DNA of 9,054 nucleotides, taken from positions 1-9,054 of the forward strand of contig JAESRR010000155.1 in NCBI GenBank assembly GCA_016764535.1, read 5' to 3'. Of this stretch, positions 1-6,475 are shown one piece after another (the first letter of the stretch is position 1; every line of letters starts with the position of its first letter). Made by a program: the position numbers and the translations under genes. The notes beneath the pieces were generated by a model, which searched no databases, was not told where the DNA came from, and was given only the letters and a program-made list of their open reading frames with translations. Source of the DNA: Cohaesibacteraceae bacterium. Its GTDB lineage: Bacteria > Pseudomonadota > Alphaproteobacteria > Rhizobiales > Cohaesibacteraceae.

Positions 1-33
1 GTGATGTCGGACAATCGCAATTTGAAACAGTGA
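1..33 (+). CDS. C-terminal end of an upstream gene (partial)
   Basis: An open frame enters from the left edge and ends at a TGA at 31-33, giving a tail of ten residues (VMSDNRNLKQ if read from base 1). Its stop overlaps the GTG start of the next gene in the four-base sequence GTGA (30-33), the usual sign of two translationally coupled genes in one operon. The tail is too short to identify. Because the next gene resembles FrcK, which in rhizobia follows the fructose ABC-transporter genes, the truncated gene could be the transporter ATPase, but that is inference from context only. Confidence 0.6.
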   Translation: MMSDNRNLKQ

Positions 34-653
34 ATACCGACAGGCTTGTAATACGCATCCTGGATCAGGCGCGGAGAGTTGACCGGTTGCTGGTCGCAAT
101 CGCCGGGCCTCCTGCATCAGGGAAATCCACTCTGGCGGAGTTGTTAGCTGAAGATCTAAACACAGGGGCCGGGGACAATATTGCTTGCGTGGTTCCAATG
201 GACGGGTTCCACTTTGACAACAGCATTCTGGAACCAGGAGGATTGCTACATCGGAAGGGCGCGCCGGAGACATTTGATGCGCAGGGCTTTGTAGATCTGG
301 TTCTTCGACTTAAAAGCAATCAGTCATCGGTCAAATACCCACTGTTTGATCGAAAGGGAGACCGGGTTCTGCTGGATGCCGGGCTGGTGCAACGACAAAC
401 CCGGATTGTACTACTGGAAGGTAATTATCTGTTGGCCGATCTGCCTGTCTGGAAGCAATTGCATGGCCTGTTTGACCTGACTGTTTTTCTTGATGTTCCC
501 CTCGCGCTGGTCAGGCAACGGTTGATGAACCGCTGGCTTAACGCAGGGATGGATGAAATTGTGGCCACCAGCCGTGTGACCGGAAATGATCTGCCAAATG
601 CAGAGCTGGTTTTGCAAACCGCATTTAAAAGCGACGTGGTTATGCACAGTTAA
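30..653 (+). CDS. P-loop nucleoside/sugar kinase, FrcK/uridine-kinase-like
   Basis: A 207-residue soluble cytoplasmic kinase of the phosphoribulokinase/uridine kinase branch of P-loop NTPases. Visible motifs in order are a Walker A (GPPASGKST, residues 26-34), the substrate-side PMDGFHFDN (56-64), HRKGAPETFD (74-83), FDRKGD (106-111), the hydrophobic strand VLLEGNYLL (127-135), an Arg-rich lid segment RQRLMNRW (about 162-169) and TGNDLPN (184-190). This motif order and length fit the YggC/FrcK group, whose members often follow sugar ABC transporters. Phosphorylation of an imported sugar or nucleoside is therefore plausible, but the substrate cannot be read from the sequence. The GTG start at 30 is chosen because no earlier start fits, the next in-frame ATG lies inside a conserved motif, and it overlaps the upstream stop. 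No clear Shine-Dalgarno is present, consistent with translational coupling. Confidence 0.85.
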   Translation: MNTDRLVIRILDQARRVDRLLVAIAGPPASGKSTLAELLAEDLNTGAGDNIACVVPMDGFHFDNSILEPGGLLHRKGAPETFDAQGFVDLVLRLKSNQSSVKYPLFDRKGDRVLLDAGLVQRQTRIVLLEGNYLLADLPVWKQLHGLFDLTVFLDVPLALVRQRLMNRWLNAGMDEIVATSRVTGNDLPNAELVLQTAFKSDVVMHS

Positions 654-680
654 ATCTGTTTGATATTTTTTGACGGATTT

Positions 681-718
681 TGTTACATGATGTTACGAAG
701 GAAAAATACTTGTATTTT
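681..718. promoter_or_regulatory. Direct repeat plus dyad, possible operator
   Basis: TGTTAC occurs twice, at 681-686 and 691-696, ten bases apart (one helical turn). It is followed by a perfect dyad AAAATAC-TT-GTATTTT (703-718). The two-base spacer is too tight for an RNA hairpin loop, so a protein-binding site is the more natural reading. It lies in AT-rich DNA between the kinase gene and the small ORF at 844. No known regulator is recognised. Confidence 0.25.
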
Positions 719-755
719 CAGTATATTACGTTGATGTATCACCCAAAAAAGACAT

Positions 756-782
756 GATGGTTAAATTTTGATATTAACCATC
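756..782. repeat. Perfect 9-bp inverted repeat
   Basis: GATGGTTAA (756-764) and TTAACCATC (774-782) are exact reverse complements separated by nine bases. The element ends 61 bases before the ATG of the small ORF at 844. It could be an operator or an RNA stem-loop in that gene's leader. It is not followed by a T-run, so it is not a standard terminator for the kinase gene upstream. Confidence 0.45.
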
Positions 783-843
783 CAGAAGAGATCCACTTGC
801 GATTTATATATGAATAATCACAATGCTCGCAGGGAGAGTTTTT

Positions 844-990
844 ATGCAACTGATTTCTGATCACATGGGGTCAAATGTCTTTAATGGCTGCATTCTTGCG
901 ATCTCTGTCACGTTAGTGATGCTCGGCACAGTAGGTCTGTTCTATGTATATGAACACTATTTCAACGCTAAATATAACAATCACACCTGA
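844..990 (+). CDS. Small single-pass membrane protein (48 aa)
   Basis: ATG at 844 opens a 48-codon frame ending in TGA at 988-990. A good Shine-Dalgarno (AGGGAGA, 831-837) sits six bases upstream, the main reason to believe it. The protein has a short polar N-terminus (residues 1-14), one clear hydrophobic helix (about 16-36, rich in I, L, V, A, G) and a short polar, aromatic tail containing YVYEHYFNAKY. It is probably an inner-membrane small protein. No family is recognised. It stands alone between the kinase gene and the bidirectional terminator at 1256-1292, which would end its transcript. An inverted repeat (756-782) lies upstream and may control it. The alternative is a chance ORF, but the start site and coherent membrane-helix composition argue against that. 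Confidence 0.55.
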   Translation: MQLISDHMGSNVFNGCILAISVTLVMLGTVGLFYVYEHYFNAKYNNHT

Positions 991-1255
991 TATTTGATCT
1001 ATGTTTTTTCACTAAATAATTAATAGCACTTCCCGATTCCGGTGATATCTATCTGTGCCGATGTGCTCCCGTTAACTCTGTTCGGGAAAAGACCCTGGAC
1101 TAGTTCAGGTGAACGATGACCAATCCTGACCAAATGGTCCATATAACTATCAGGGAAAGCTGGATGATGTTCGGCACCCGGCAGACAGTGGACAAATAAT
1201 AGCCCCTCGCGTTTCATTGCATGCCGGGTAAGGGCCATTCATTCTGGATGATCTT
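991..1255. other. Intergenic region, no supported gene
   Basis: This stretch lies between the small ORF and the bidirectional terminator. A 72-codon minus-strand frame overlaps it (1020-1238), but it lacks a convincing ribosome site and recognisable protein character. A short palindrome, GACCAAATGGTC, is present near 1127-1138. The region may simply be the 3' untranslated part of the 844-990 transcript. An unannotated small RNA ending at the terminator is possible but unsupported. Confidence 0.4.
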
Positions 1256-1292
1256 AAAAAACCAGGCGCTCTGTTCGGGCGGCTGGTTTTTT
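1256..1292. terminator. Bidirectional rho-independent terminator
   Basis: AAAAAACCAG (1256-1265) pairs with CTGGTTTTTT (1283-1292). After one G-G mismatch the stem continues with CGCTC (1267-1271) against GGGCG (1277-1281), including one G-T pair, leaving a five-base loop. Each strand ends the stem with six T residues, so it can stop transcription both from the small ORF on the plus strand and from the autotransporter gene, whose stop codon is about 30 bases away, on the minus strand. Confidence 0.85.
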
Positions 1293-1321
1293 GTTTGCAG
1301 CATAGCCAGAGACCAGCTCGT

Positions 1322-2707
1322 CTAGAATGGCAGGCTGATACGTGCAGTACCGCTATATCCAAGATACTGGTTTGAAGCGAGGCCAAATAACTGGGCGCGC
1401 ATGGCCATGGAAAGTCCACCGGTTGTGGTCGCTTGAAAGCCTGTCGCGACACGTACTGAAGCGAAATCCGACATCTTCTGAAGGTTACTGTTTGTCAGGA
1501 TGGTATTGGCAAAATCATATTCTGCCTTCGCAGATATCCAGGGGCGCAGCTCGGTGCCGCTTTGCAAATAATGGATCAGGCCAATTTTTGGACCAAGCGA
1601 TAGACGCCCGGCACTGACGATTTTGGAAGCATTAAGATTACTGCCGCTGTCGGTGTATGAATCCTGCCATTCGCGAACATAGACAATTCGTGCGGAGGGC
1701 TCGAGGAACCATTTTTCCTGCTCAAAAATACCACGCAAATGAGCTGCGACCGTGACACGATTTGCATCAAAATCGCCGGTTGTTGTGCCTGAAACAGTTT
1801 CATATTCCGACCGTGTCCACGCACCAAAGACATCGAGCTGCAAGGTGTTGGAAATTTTCAATCCGGCATAGGAGCCAAGCGTATAACCTTTTTGGTTAAA
1901 CTCTCCCATGACGCCGGAAGTGTCTGTATCCAGTTCAAAGATGCCGTACCCGCCAACAAGTCCAACCACCAGATTGTTGCCAAACATCCTGTCTAACCCG
2001 ACAAAGGCACTAATCGACTGGCCTTCAAATGCGGTGCCTTCACTGTCATATCCAGCAAGACGAACCCGGGTCCATGCATTCCAGTCCATGGTTTCAGATT
2101 GCGGGGAAGGATAGGCTGCTTCAGATTTGCTGATCGGCGCATAACTGGCAATGGTTTTGTGTTGCAATGTATTGGCAAGACCTTTGGCGCTGGCAGAAAA
2201 GCCAGCGGCAGTGACCTGATCTCCGGAAGATTCCCGGAACCTGCTGCCCAGAGCATCATCAAATATTGCCGATGTCAGATCACTCGCCTGTTGATTGACG
2301 ACTGTGTTGATCGGAGTTGTTGCAGCGGAACAGGTAACGAGAACATTTAGACCTGCACTGGATGAACGAAATACCTGCACTCCGTTCGAGGAAAAGGAAA
2401 ATACCACAGGGGGATTTGCAGACTGGATTGGATCGGGGTCACGCCTGAATGTTGCTCCAGAATCAATCTCGGATACGGTAATTGTCTCTCCAACTATAAC
2501 AGTGACTTGAATATGCTGTGCGGTTGATAATGTGTATCCGCTGGATATTTGAGAACATGTTAGACTTAAAGGCACACCAGCGTGAGCCTGATTTGTTTGC
2601 GATGTCAGCAGAACAGCTGACAAGGAAAATGCAGCAAGCAATGTGCTCTTGAATAGTTTGACGGAAGCTCTGGCAGCTTTCTTCATCGTTTCCACTGACA
2701 TACCCAT
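1322..2707 (-). CDS. Autotransporter with short passenger and C-terminal beta-barrel
   Basis: A 461-residue outer-membrane protein. Residues 1-43 form a long signal peptide (basic AARASVKLFK, hydrophobic LLAAFSLSAVLL, probable cleavage after AHA-43). Residues 44 to about 130 are a small beta-rich region with only two cysteines (51 and 126), placed to form one disulfide. About 131-205 is a Ser/Ala/Thr-rich linker, and about 208-461 is an autotransporter-type beta-barrel with alternating hydrophobic/polar strands (VGLVGGYGIF, YTLGSYAGLKI, KWFLEPSARIVYV), ending in the terminal phenylalanine typical of outer-membrane barrels (RISLPF). The passenger is far shorter than in most autotransporters, so display of a compact adhesin-like domain is more likely than a secreted enzyme. 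ATG codons lie at residues 1, 4 and 8; the start at residue 8 (MKKAARAS, 2686) gives a more usual signal peptide. A CtrA box lies 83 bases upstream and a strong terminator follows. Confidence 0.85.
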   Translation of the reverse strand: MGMSVETMKKAARASVKLFKSTLLAAFSLSAVLLTSQTNQAHAGVPLSLTCSQISSGYTLSTAQHIQVTVIVGETITVSEIDSGATFRRDPDPIQSANPPVVFSFSSNGVQVFRSSSAGLNVLVTCSAATTPINTVVNQQASDLTSAIFDDALGSRFRESSGDQVTAAGFSASAKGLANTLQHKTIASYAPISKSEAAYPSPQSETMDWNAWTRVRLAGYDSEGTAFEGQSISAFVGLDRMFGNNLVVGLVGGYGIFELDTDTSGVMGEFNQKGYTLGSYAGLKISNTLQLDVFGAWTRSEYETVSGTTTGDFDANRVTVAAHLRGIFEQEKWFLEPSARIVYVREWQDSYTDSGSNLNASKIVSAGRLSLGPKIGLIHYLQSGTELRPWISAKAEYDFANTILTNSNLQKMSDFASVRVATGFQATTTGGLSMAMRAQLFGLASNQYLGYSGTARISLPF

Positions 2708-3011
2708 TTCATCGGATATGCCCCCCTGGTCATATGTTGCTCATATTTCTTGACCAATCATGCTAGTTGAGGGCAAATGCGGTGTAAAATTAACTCTGGG
2801 TTAACTATAAAATATTGGACCGTTATGCCCAAAAAACATAAATTTCTGTTGATAAACCTGTGTTTTACGTCGGGTTTCGTGCGGTTCTGATTGAATTTTC
2901 CGTGATCTGAATGGTGATCCGCGGACAAAACTGGAAAAAACTCACTGGGCTATTGAGATACATTAAATAATTCAGATATGGCCAGTCACTGCGATAAAGT
3001 AGAAAATCTGC
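2708..3011. other. Divergent intergenic region
   Basis: This 304-base AT-rich region separates the minus-strand autotransporter gene from the plus-strand oxidase gene and must carry both promoters. It holds one clear signal, the CtrA-type box at 2790-2805. A purine-rich AGGGGGG lies on the minus strand about 13 bases before the ATG at 2707 and could be a distant ribosome site. No convincing paired -35/-10 elements could be assigned for either gene, and no small ORF is supported. Confidence 0.5.
2790..2805 (+). promoter_or_regulatory. CtrA-type binding site (TTAA-N7-TTAAC)
   Basis: The sequence TTAA-CTCTGGG-TTAAC matches the full CtrA consensus of alphaproteobacteria at every fixed base with the exact seven-base spacing. 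It lies 83 bases upstream of the autotransporter ATG and 207 bases upstream of the oxidase ATG. CtrA is known to control cell-cycle, motility and surface genes, so the autotransporter is the likelier target. Binding itself is inferred. Confidence 0.55.
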
Positions 3012-4472
3012 ATGGACAGACGTAAAGCAAGTTTGCTAATTGCCGGGGGAGCGCTTGGAGGTCTGGGTATTTTGGCGATCCCATATTTGGGATCTTCCGG
3101 TGTTCGTATTGTCGGATTTCCAACACTACCGGTGTTTGATGAAACTGCCGCGCAGATTGTTCCAGCAAATGCAAAAGTGGCAACGGAGCTCGCACGGACA
3201 TACAATATCAAAGTGAAAATTCACCCCGAACTGCGGATATTATGCAGGACGGCGGATGCAGTCTCAACTTTGGTTCAATGGGCGCGAGAGCATGATATTC
3301 CATTTGCCATACGTTCCGGCGGGCATTGTTTTGCCGGGCACAGCCAGCACAGGCGGTTGGTGATTGATCTACGCGAAATGCAATATGTTGAGATCAACCA
3401 ACAGCAACAAATTGTATCTGTTGGTTCTGGCCAGCATATCGGACCATTGCATCGCTTGTTGGCAAAAGCCGGGTTCGGAATTCCCGCAGGTGTTTGCCCG
3501 GACGTCGCAATTGGTGGCCATGTGCTTGGCGGCGGAATTGGATACGCGTCACGGCAAAGCGGTCTGTTGTGTGATCAATTGCAAAGTCTTGAACAGGTCA
3601 ATGCGCAAGGGCAGTTGGTTCTGGCATCAAACGAGCAGAATGAAGATCTGTTTTGGGGCAGTCGCGGGGGCGGTGGCAATCTGGGTATAGTTACTCGCTT
3701 TACATTCTCATTGCGCAAACTGACCCAATTGAATGTCATCAGTATTCACCGTCGATTATCGACGAAAGATACAGCGCAATTGCTGGCGGACTGGCAAGAA
3801 TGGTCGCAACGTCAACCGTTTGGTACCACGACCCATATTAAAATAACCAAATATCCAACAGGCGGGATGCTTGTTTCTTTTACCGGCCAATCAACCGAGC
3901 CGCGTGATCGTTTGGTGATGGCGATGGCCGGGATCTTTGCTGGCACTGTGCCGGATTTTGAACGGGATATCACAACAGGCAGCCCTATCGAGGCGCTGGC
4001 AAAGGAACCGGAAGGTGGAAACCTGCCAGGCGTATATGAATTTGTCCAGCATGAACTTTTGCGTCAGGCTTTGGATTTGGATCAGTGCCTTGCGTTACTT
4101 GAAATTCTGGAATCCCATATCGTCAACGGGGCGTATCTGTTTTTTGAACCGCTTGATGGCGCTGTAAATGATGTAGCTGCGGACGCAACAGCATTTCCGC
4201 ATCGTGGCAAGGCTGTCTTTATTGTTCAGTGCTCAACGACAATCGACAATATATTCCAGCGTGAGGAAAGACTGGCTGGCGTTCTTGCGGTAAAGGCATT
4301 TATGCAACCGTTTTCCACCGGCGGTGCCTATGTTAATTATCCCGATGCTGATCTCGAAAACCCGGCACAGGCCTATTGGGGAGATAATCTTCCCCGGCTA
4401 TCAGCGATTAAACGAAAATATGATCCGGACAATATGTTCCGTCACAGGCAGGGTATTCCACTGGATAGATGA
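3012..4472 (+). CDS. Tat-exported FAD-binding oxidoreductase, BBE family, probably bicovalent FAD
   Basis: A 486-residue flavoprotein of the PCMH/BBE (berberine-bridge, sugar and oligosaccharide oxidase) family. The N-terminus MDRRKASLLI followed by a Gly/Ala/Leu-rich helix looks like a twin-arginine signal, implying export of the folded protein with FAD already bound. The FAD domain covers roughly residues 70-250. RSGGH (101-105) supplies His105, and GVCPDVAIGG (160-169) supplies Cys162. These match the two residues that tether FAD covalently in 6-S-cysteinyl, 8-alpha-N1-histidyl enzymes. GGGGNLGIVTRF (about 219-230) is the conserved segment closing the FAD domain. The C-terminal BBE motif includes YVNYPDADL and YDPDNMFRH, which contain flavin-contacting residues in the family. 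The length is normal for the family. The substrate (sugar, lactone, aromatic alcohol or alkaloid-like) cannot be predicted. The start at 3012 puts the two arginines at positions 3-4; the ribosome site is weak. Confidence 0.9.
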   Translation: MDRRKASLLIAGGALGGLGILAIPYLGSSGVRIVGFPTLPVFDETAAQIVPANAKVATELARTYNIKVKIHPELRILCRTADAVSTLVQWAREHDIPFAIRSGGHCFAGHSQHRRLVIDLREMQYVEINQQQQIVSVGSGQHIGPLHRLLAKAGFGIPAGVCPDVAIGGHVLGGGIGYASRQSGLLCDQLQSLEQVNAQGQLVLASNEQNEDLFWGSRGGGGNLGIVTRFTFSLRKLTQLNVISIHRRLSTKDTAQLLADWQEWSQRQPFGTTTHIKITKYPTGGMLVSFTGQSTEPRDRLVMAMAGIFAGTVPDFERDITTGSPIEALAKEPEGGNLPGVYEFVQHELLRQALDLDQCLALLEILESHIVNGAYLFFEPLDGAVNDVAADATAFPHRGKAVFIVQCSTTIDNIFQREERLAGVLAVKAFMQPFSTGGAYVNYPDADLENPAQAYWGDNLPRLSAIKRKYDPDNMFRHRQGIPLDR

Positions 4473-4506
4473 TGATCCATGTAGCCTTGTAACCAGGTCT
4501 GCGGAA

Positions 4507-5613
4507 TTATTTTGAAACAACAGCCATATGATTAATCTGCTTGATCGTCGCGTTGGCTACCTGGTCTGCTTCCAGTTCCAGCGCGTCATGCCCGGTCATG
4601 TACCGCGCGGCAAAACCGTCAATGCCATAGGCCCTGTATTGCATCGTATGCTGGATTTCGTGCGCCCAGAACCAGAGACCTGACGCACCCTCGGGTTCGC
4701 GGGCAAAAACTATAATCTGGTCAATGACAACTGCATGATTTTTGCGGATCTTTGATGCGGTTGCTGGTGTTGATCCGCCCGATCCGGCTTGCTGGTAGGC
4801 TATCACCGGGATGGGGTGCTGATCGGAAGCGCCAAATTTCATATTCATGTGATTGATTGTACCGGCGATGCTTCCATTTGTATCATCAACAACATACCGA
4901 ATATTTTCCAGATGCTCAGCCGGAAATGTCCATGACAATTGTGCCTTGATATGGGCGGGCAAAGGGCGGGCCTTGTCGCGATAATATTGTTTTGCCTGCA
5001 ACAATGCTGACGCGATGGGGATACCTGCAAGGGTCCTTGTCCTGTTGTTTTTGTCGGTCGGATAAAGAACCGCATCTGCGATTGCACCGGGCACACTGCG
5101 CAATATTTGCTCGGGCAAAAACAACATGCCAACATGACGTCCCGTCGTTTTGCCAAAAATGATACCGGTGGTATCGACGATTGCCGTTTGGGCATGGTTT
5201 GGAATTTTGTAGCTTTTGGCGATAGCATGCACACCGGCTTTGACAGCTGCGCCAGATTCCCGCATCGACTGTCCGGCGCTTTTTTCTGTCAAAACAACAT
5301 CATGAACCAATTTGGCTCCCGAGAGTGCATACAGGCCCTGGCCTGTGCGTTTGGCTGTAAACAGTATGTCACCAATTGTCCGTGCTGCTGCAATGGTAAC
5401 CGGCCTTGCTATCTCCGGGTCAGTTGCAATCATGCTCTCTGCCAGATTGCTTGCAGCTTCTCCTGGCAGGGTTTGGGGAATTTGATGACCGCTTTGCATA
5501 TAGGCGCGCTTGCCGTGCATGACCGGATCGGTCTGAATGCTGCTGGATGGTTTGGCACAGGCTCCGGTAGCGAATGCCAACAGGCACGATATAACAATAT
5601 TCTGAAGACTCAT
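4507..5613 (-). CDS. Secreted or lipid-anchored HExxH protein, DUF4157 (eCIS core)-like
   Basis: A 368-residue exported protein. The N-terminus MSLQNIVISCLLAFATGACA is a signal peptide ending in TGAC, an imperfect lipobox, so it may be a lipoprotein or be cut after ACA. The middle is Ala-rich and helical with no recognised domain. Near the C-terminus WAHEIQHTMQY carries a zinc-type HExxH (residues 318-322), followed 26 residues later by an EADQVA motif whose Glu348 would be the third ligand. That pairing is characteristic of the DUF4157/eCIS-core metallopeptidase-like fold. Whether it is proteolytic is unknown; many family members have no demonstrated activity. The frame is open up to a TTG at 5691, but 5613 is chosen because a signal peptide begins there and the predicted promoter and operator lie inside the longer version. 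The gene converges on the oxidase gene with 34 bases between stops and no evident terminator. Confidence 0.75.
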   Translation of the reverse strand: MSLQNIVISCLLAFATGACAKPSSSIQTDPVMHGKRAYMQSGHQIPQTLPGEAASNLAESMIATDPEIARPVTIAAARTIGDILFTAKRTGQGLYALSGAKLVHDVVLTEKSAGQSMRESGAAVKAGVHAIAKSYKIPNHAQTAIVDTTGIIFGKTTGRHVGMLFLPEQILRSVPGAIADAVLYPTDKNNRTRTLAGIPIASALLQAKQYYRDKARPLPAHIKAQLSWTFPAEHLENIRYVVDDTNGSIAGTINHMNMKFGASDQHPIPVIAYQQAGSGGSTPATASKIRKNHAVVIDQIIVFAREPEGASGLWFWAHEIQHTMQYRAYGIDGFAARYMTGHDALELEADQVANATIKQINHMAVVSK

Positions 5614-5640
5614 TATCGCCAAACGCCTGCAAATCCAGTA

Positions 5641-5656
5641 TTCACGAAACCGTGAA
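5641..5656. promoter_or_regulatory. Perfect dyad, probable operator at the HExxH gene start site
   Basis: TTCACG-AAAC-CGTGAA is an exact inverted repeat with six-base arms and a four-base spacer. It lies 28-43 bases upstream of the ATG at 5613, just downstream of the predicted -10 element and so across the expected transcription start. That is a classic repressor position. The alternative is a short hairpin at the 5' end of the mRNA. Confidence 0.5.
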
Positions 5657-5658
5657 CG

Positions 5659-5687
5659 TTCATCCGAAAATCGCCGCTGCTTGTCAA
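5659..5687 (-). promoter_or_regulatory. Predicted sigma-70 promoter of the HExxH gene
   Basis: On the minus strand a perfect -35 TTGACA (5687-5682) is followed, after exactly 17 bases, by GATGAA (5664-5659), a weak -10 with three of six consensus bases. A strong -35 with a poor -10 fits a promoter that needs an activator, and a CtrA-like box lies just upstream. The predicted start falls near 5650, which supports translation from 5613 rather than from 5691. Confidence 0.45.
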
Positions 5688-5695
5688 TCAAATTA

Positions 5696-5710
5696 TTAAA
5701 GAGGCGTTAA
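5696..5710. promoter_or_regulatory. CtrA-like box (TTAA-N7-TTAA)
   Basis: TTAA-AGAGGCG-TTAA has both half-sites and the exact seven-base spacing of a CtrA site; only the final C of the consensus is replaced by T. It lies eight bases upstream of the TTGACA of the HExxH gene, where an activator could contact RNA polymerase. AT-rich intergenic DNA produces such matches by chance, so this is weaker than the site at 2790-2805. Confidence 0.35.
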
Positions 5711-5755
5711 TGGCGAACCAGTTGTTTCCTGACTGGAGGGAATGGTCCCGGCAAT

Positions 5756-5765
5756 ACAATATTGT
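5756..5765. repeat. 10-bp palindrome in divergent intergenic region
   Basis: ACAATATTGT is a perfect ten-base palindrome between the divergent HExxH and DoxX-like genes. It could be a binding site, but palindromes of this size are common in AT-rich spacers and no regulator is recognised. Confidence 0.2.
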
Positions 5766-5868
5766 TGGAACAAAGATTTTTTAAGCAGATTGGTTCAGTT
5801 GTGTTATCGGGCATATTAAAGCAATCTGTGTGGCTACACGCGGGGGCTTGTAACAGGATGACGAGAAT

Positions 5869-6294
5869 ATGAAAAAGACTGTGTTTCGAATTTCCCTCGT
5901 GCTTTTGGCCGGGTCACTTGTTGTGATGGCGGCTGCACAGTTTGGCTTTATGTTTGATCTGCCCGAAGCATTGCAGGTTCCACGTAGTTATGGGTTCCCT
6001 GCAAAGCTGATAGGCGTTGCCGAGATCCTGCTGGCAATTGGGTTGATGATAAACCGGACAGCGCAAGCCGCTGCATTACATTCCCTCGTTCTGCTTTCAG
6101 GCATGGCTGTTCATTATTTTATGACCCCCCGATTCGTCGAGATTTTTATCAAGGGCGCATCCCGTGTGGAACAGGTAAGCCCGACATTTATTGAATTCGT
6201 GCCCACTGTGTTGCTGATTGCGCTGGTGTTTGTTGTGTTGGTGGTGGGTCGAAAACTGGCTCAAGCAGGCAGTGTTGCGGCGACTGTTGACTGA
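5869..6294 (+). CDS. DoxX-like four-helix inner-membrane protein
   Basis: A 141-residue integral membrane protein with four predicted helices: about residues 5-27, 42-62, 66-86 and 107-128. The segment FPAKLIGVAEILLAIGLMI (43-61) matches the pattern of the second helix of DoxX-type proteins, where a Lys and a Glu sit in an otherwise hydrophobic stretch. The length fits the family. DoxX-like proteins are small inner-membrane proteins, some linked to quinone or thiosulfate metabolism and oxidative stress; the role here cannot be stated. The ATG at 5869 follows a weak ribosome site (GGATGACGAG). A possible promoter (TTGGTT at 5790-5795, TATTAA at 5814-5819, 18-base spacing) lies upstream. The gene is divergent from the HExxH gene and appears to be monocistronic, ending at a small hairpin. 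Confidence 0.65.
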   Translation: MKKTVFRISLVLLAGSLVVMAAAQFGFMFDLPEALQVPRSYGFPAKLIGVAEILLAIGLMINRTAQAAALHSLVLLSGMAVHYFMTPRFVEIFIKGASRVEQVSPTFIEFVPTVLLIALVFVVLVVGRKLAQAGSVAATVD

Positions 6295-6310
6295 TAATTC
6301 TGTAATTATC
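6293..6310 (+). terminator. AT-rich hairpin at the end of the DoxX-like gene
   Basis: GATAATT (6293-6299) and AATTATC (6304-6310) form a perfect seven-pair stem with a four-base loop, overlapping the TGA stop. It is followed only by GTGTT rather than a long T-run, so termination would be weak. It may instead stabilise the 3' end of the mRNA. Confidence 0.3.
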
Positions 6311-6460
6311 GTGTTATAAAATACTGAAAATATTAAGCAACAATGGCGGGTTTCTCCCGTTAACGATGTCTGTCACCGGAATTTTTACCTCATCGCAATA
6401 AACTCCAAATTGCTCATTGTGTAAGTGCTGCGAATGTGTATCGCGGCGAACTGCACAAAC

Positions 6461-6466
6461 AGGAGG
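6461..6466 (+). promoter_or_regulatory. Strong Shine-Dalgarno that fixes the start of the Cys-rich gene
   Basis: AGGAGG lies nine bases before the ATG at 6476. The frame is open further upstream to 6425, but this site and the signal peptide that begins at 6476 decide in favour of the shorter protein. Confidence 0.8.
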
Positions 6467-6475
6467 TTGTTCGAC

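Noticed and set aside
761..777. TTAA...TTAA pair resembling a CtrA site
   Set aside because: The spacing is nine bases, not seven. It is better described as part of the inverted repeat 756-782.
1020..1238. 72-codon minus-strand ORF between the small gene and the terminator
   Set aside because: No credible ribosome site, no domain or signal features, and it would read away from the autotransporter across its terminator.
4507..5613. Part of a contractile injection system
   Set aside because: No sheath, tube, baseplate or AAA+ ATPase gene is in the window; the domain name alone does not support it.
5614..5691. 26-residue N-terminal extension of the HExxH protein from a TTG start
   Set aside because: It would place the signal peptide internally and put the predicted promoter and dyad inside the coding region; no ribosome site precedes the TTG.
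6425..6475. 17-residue N-terminal extension of the Cys-rich protein
   Set aside because: A strong AGGAGG and a canonical signal peptide both support the start at 6476.
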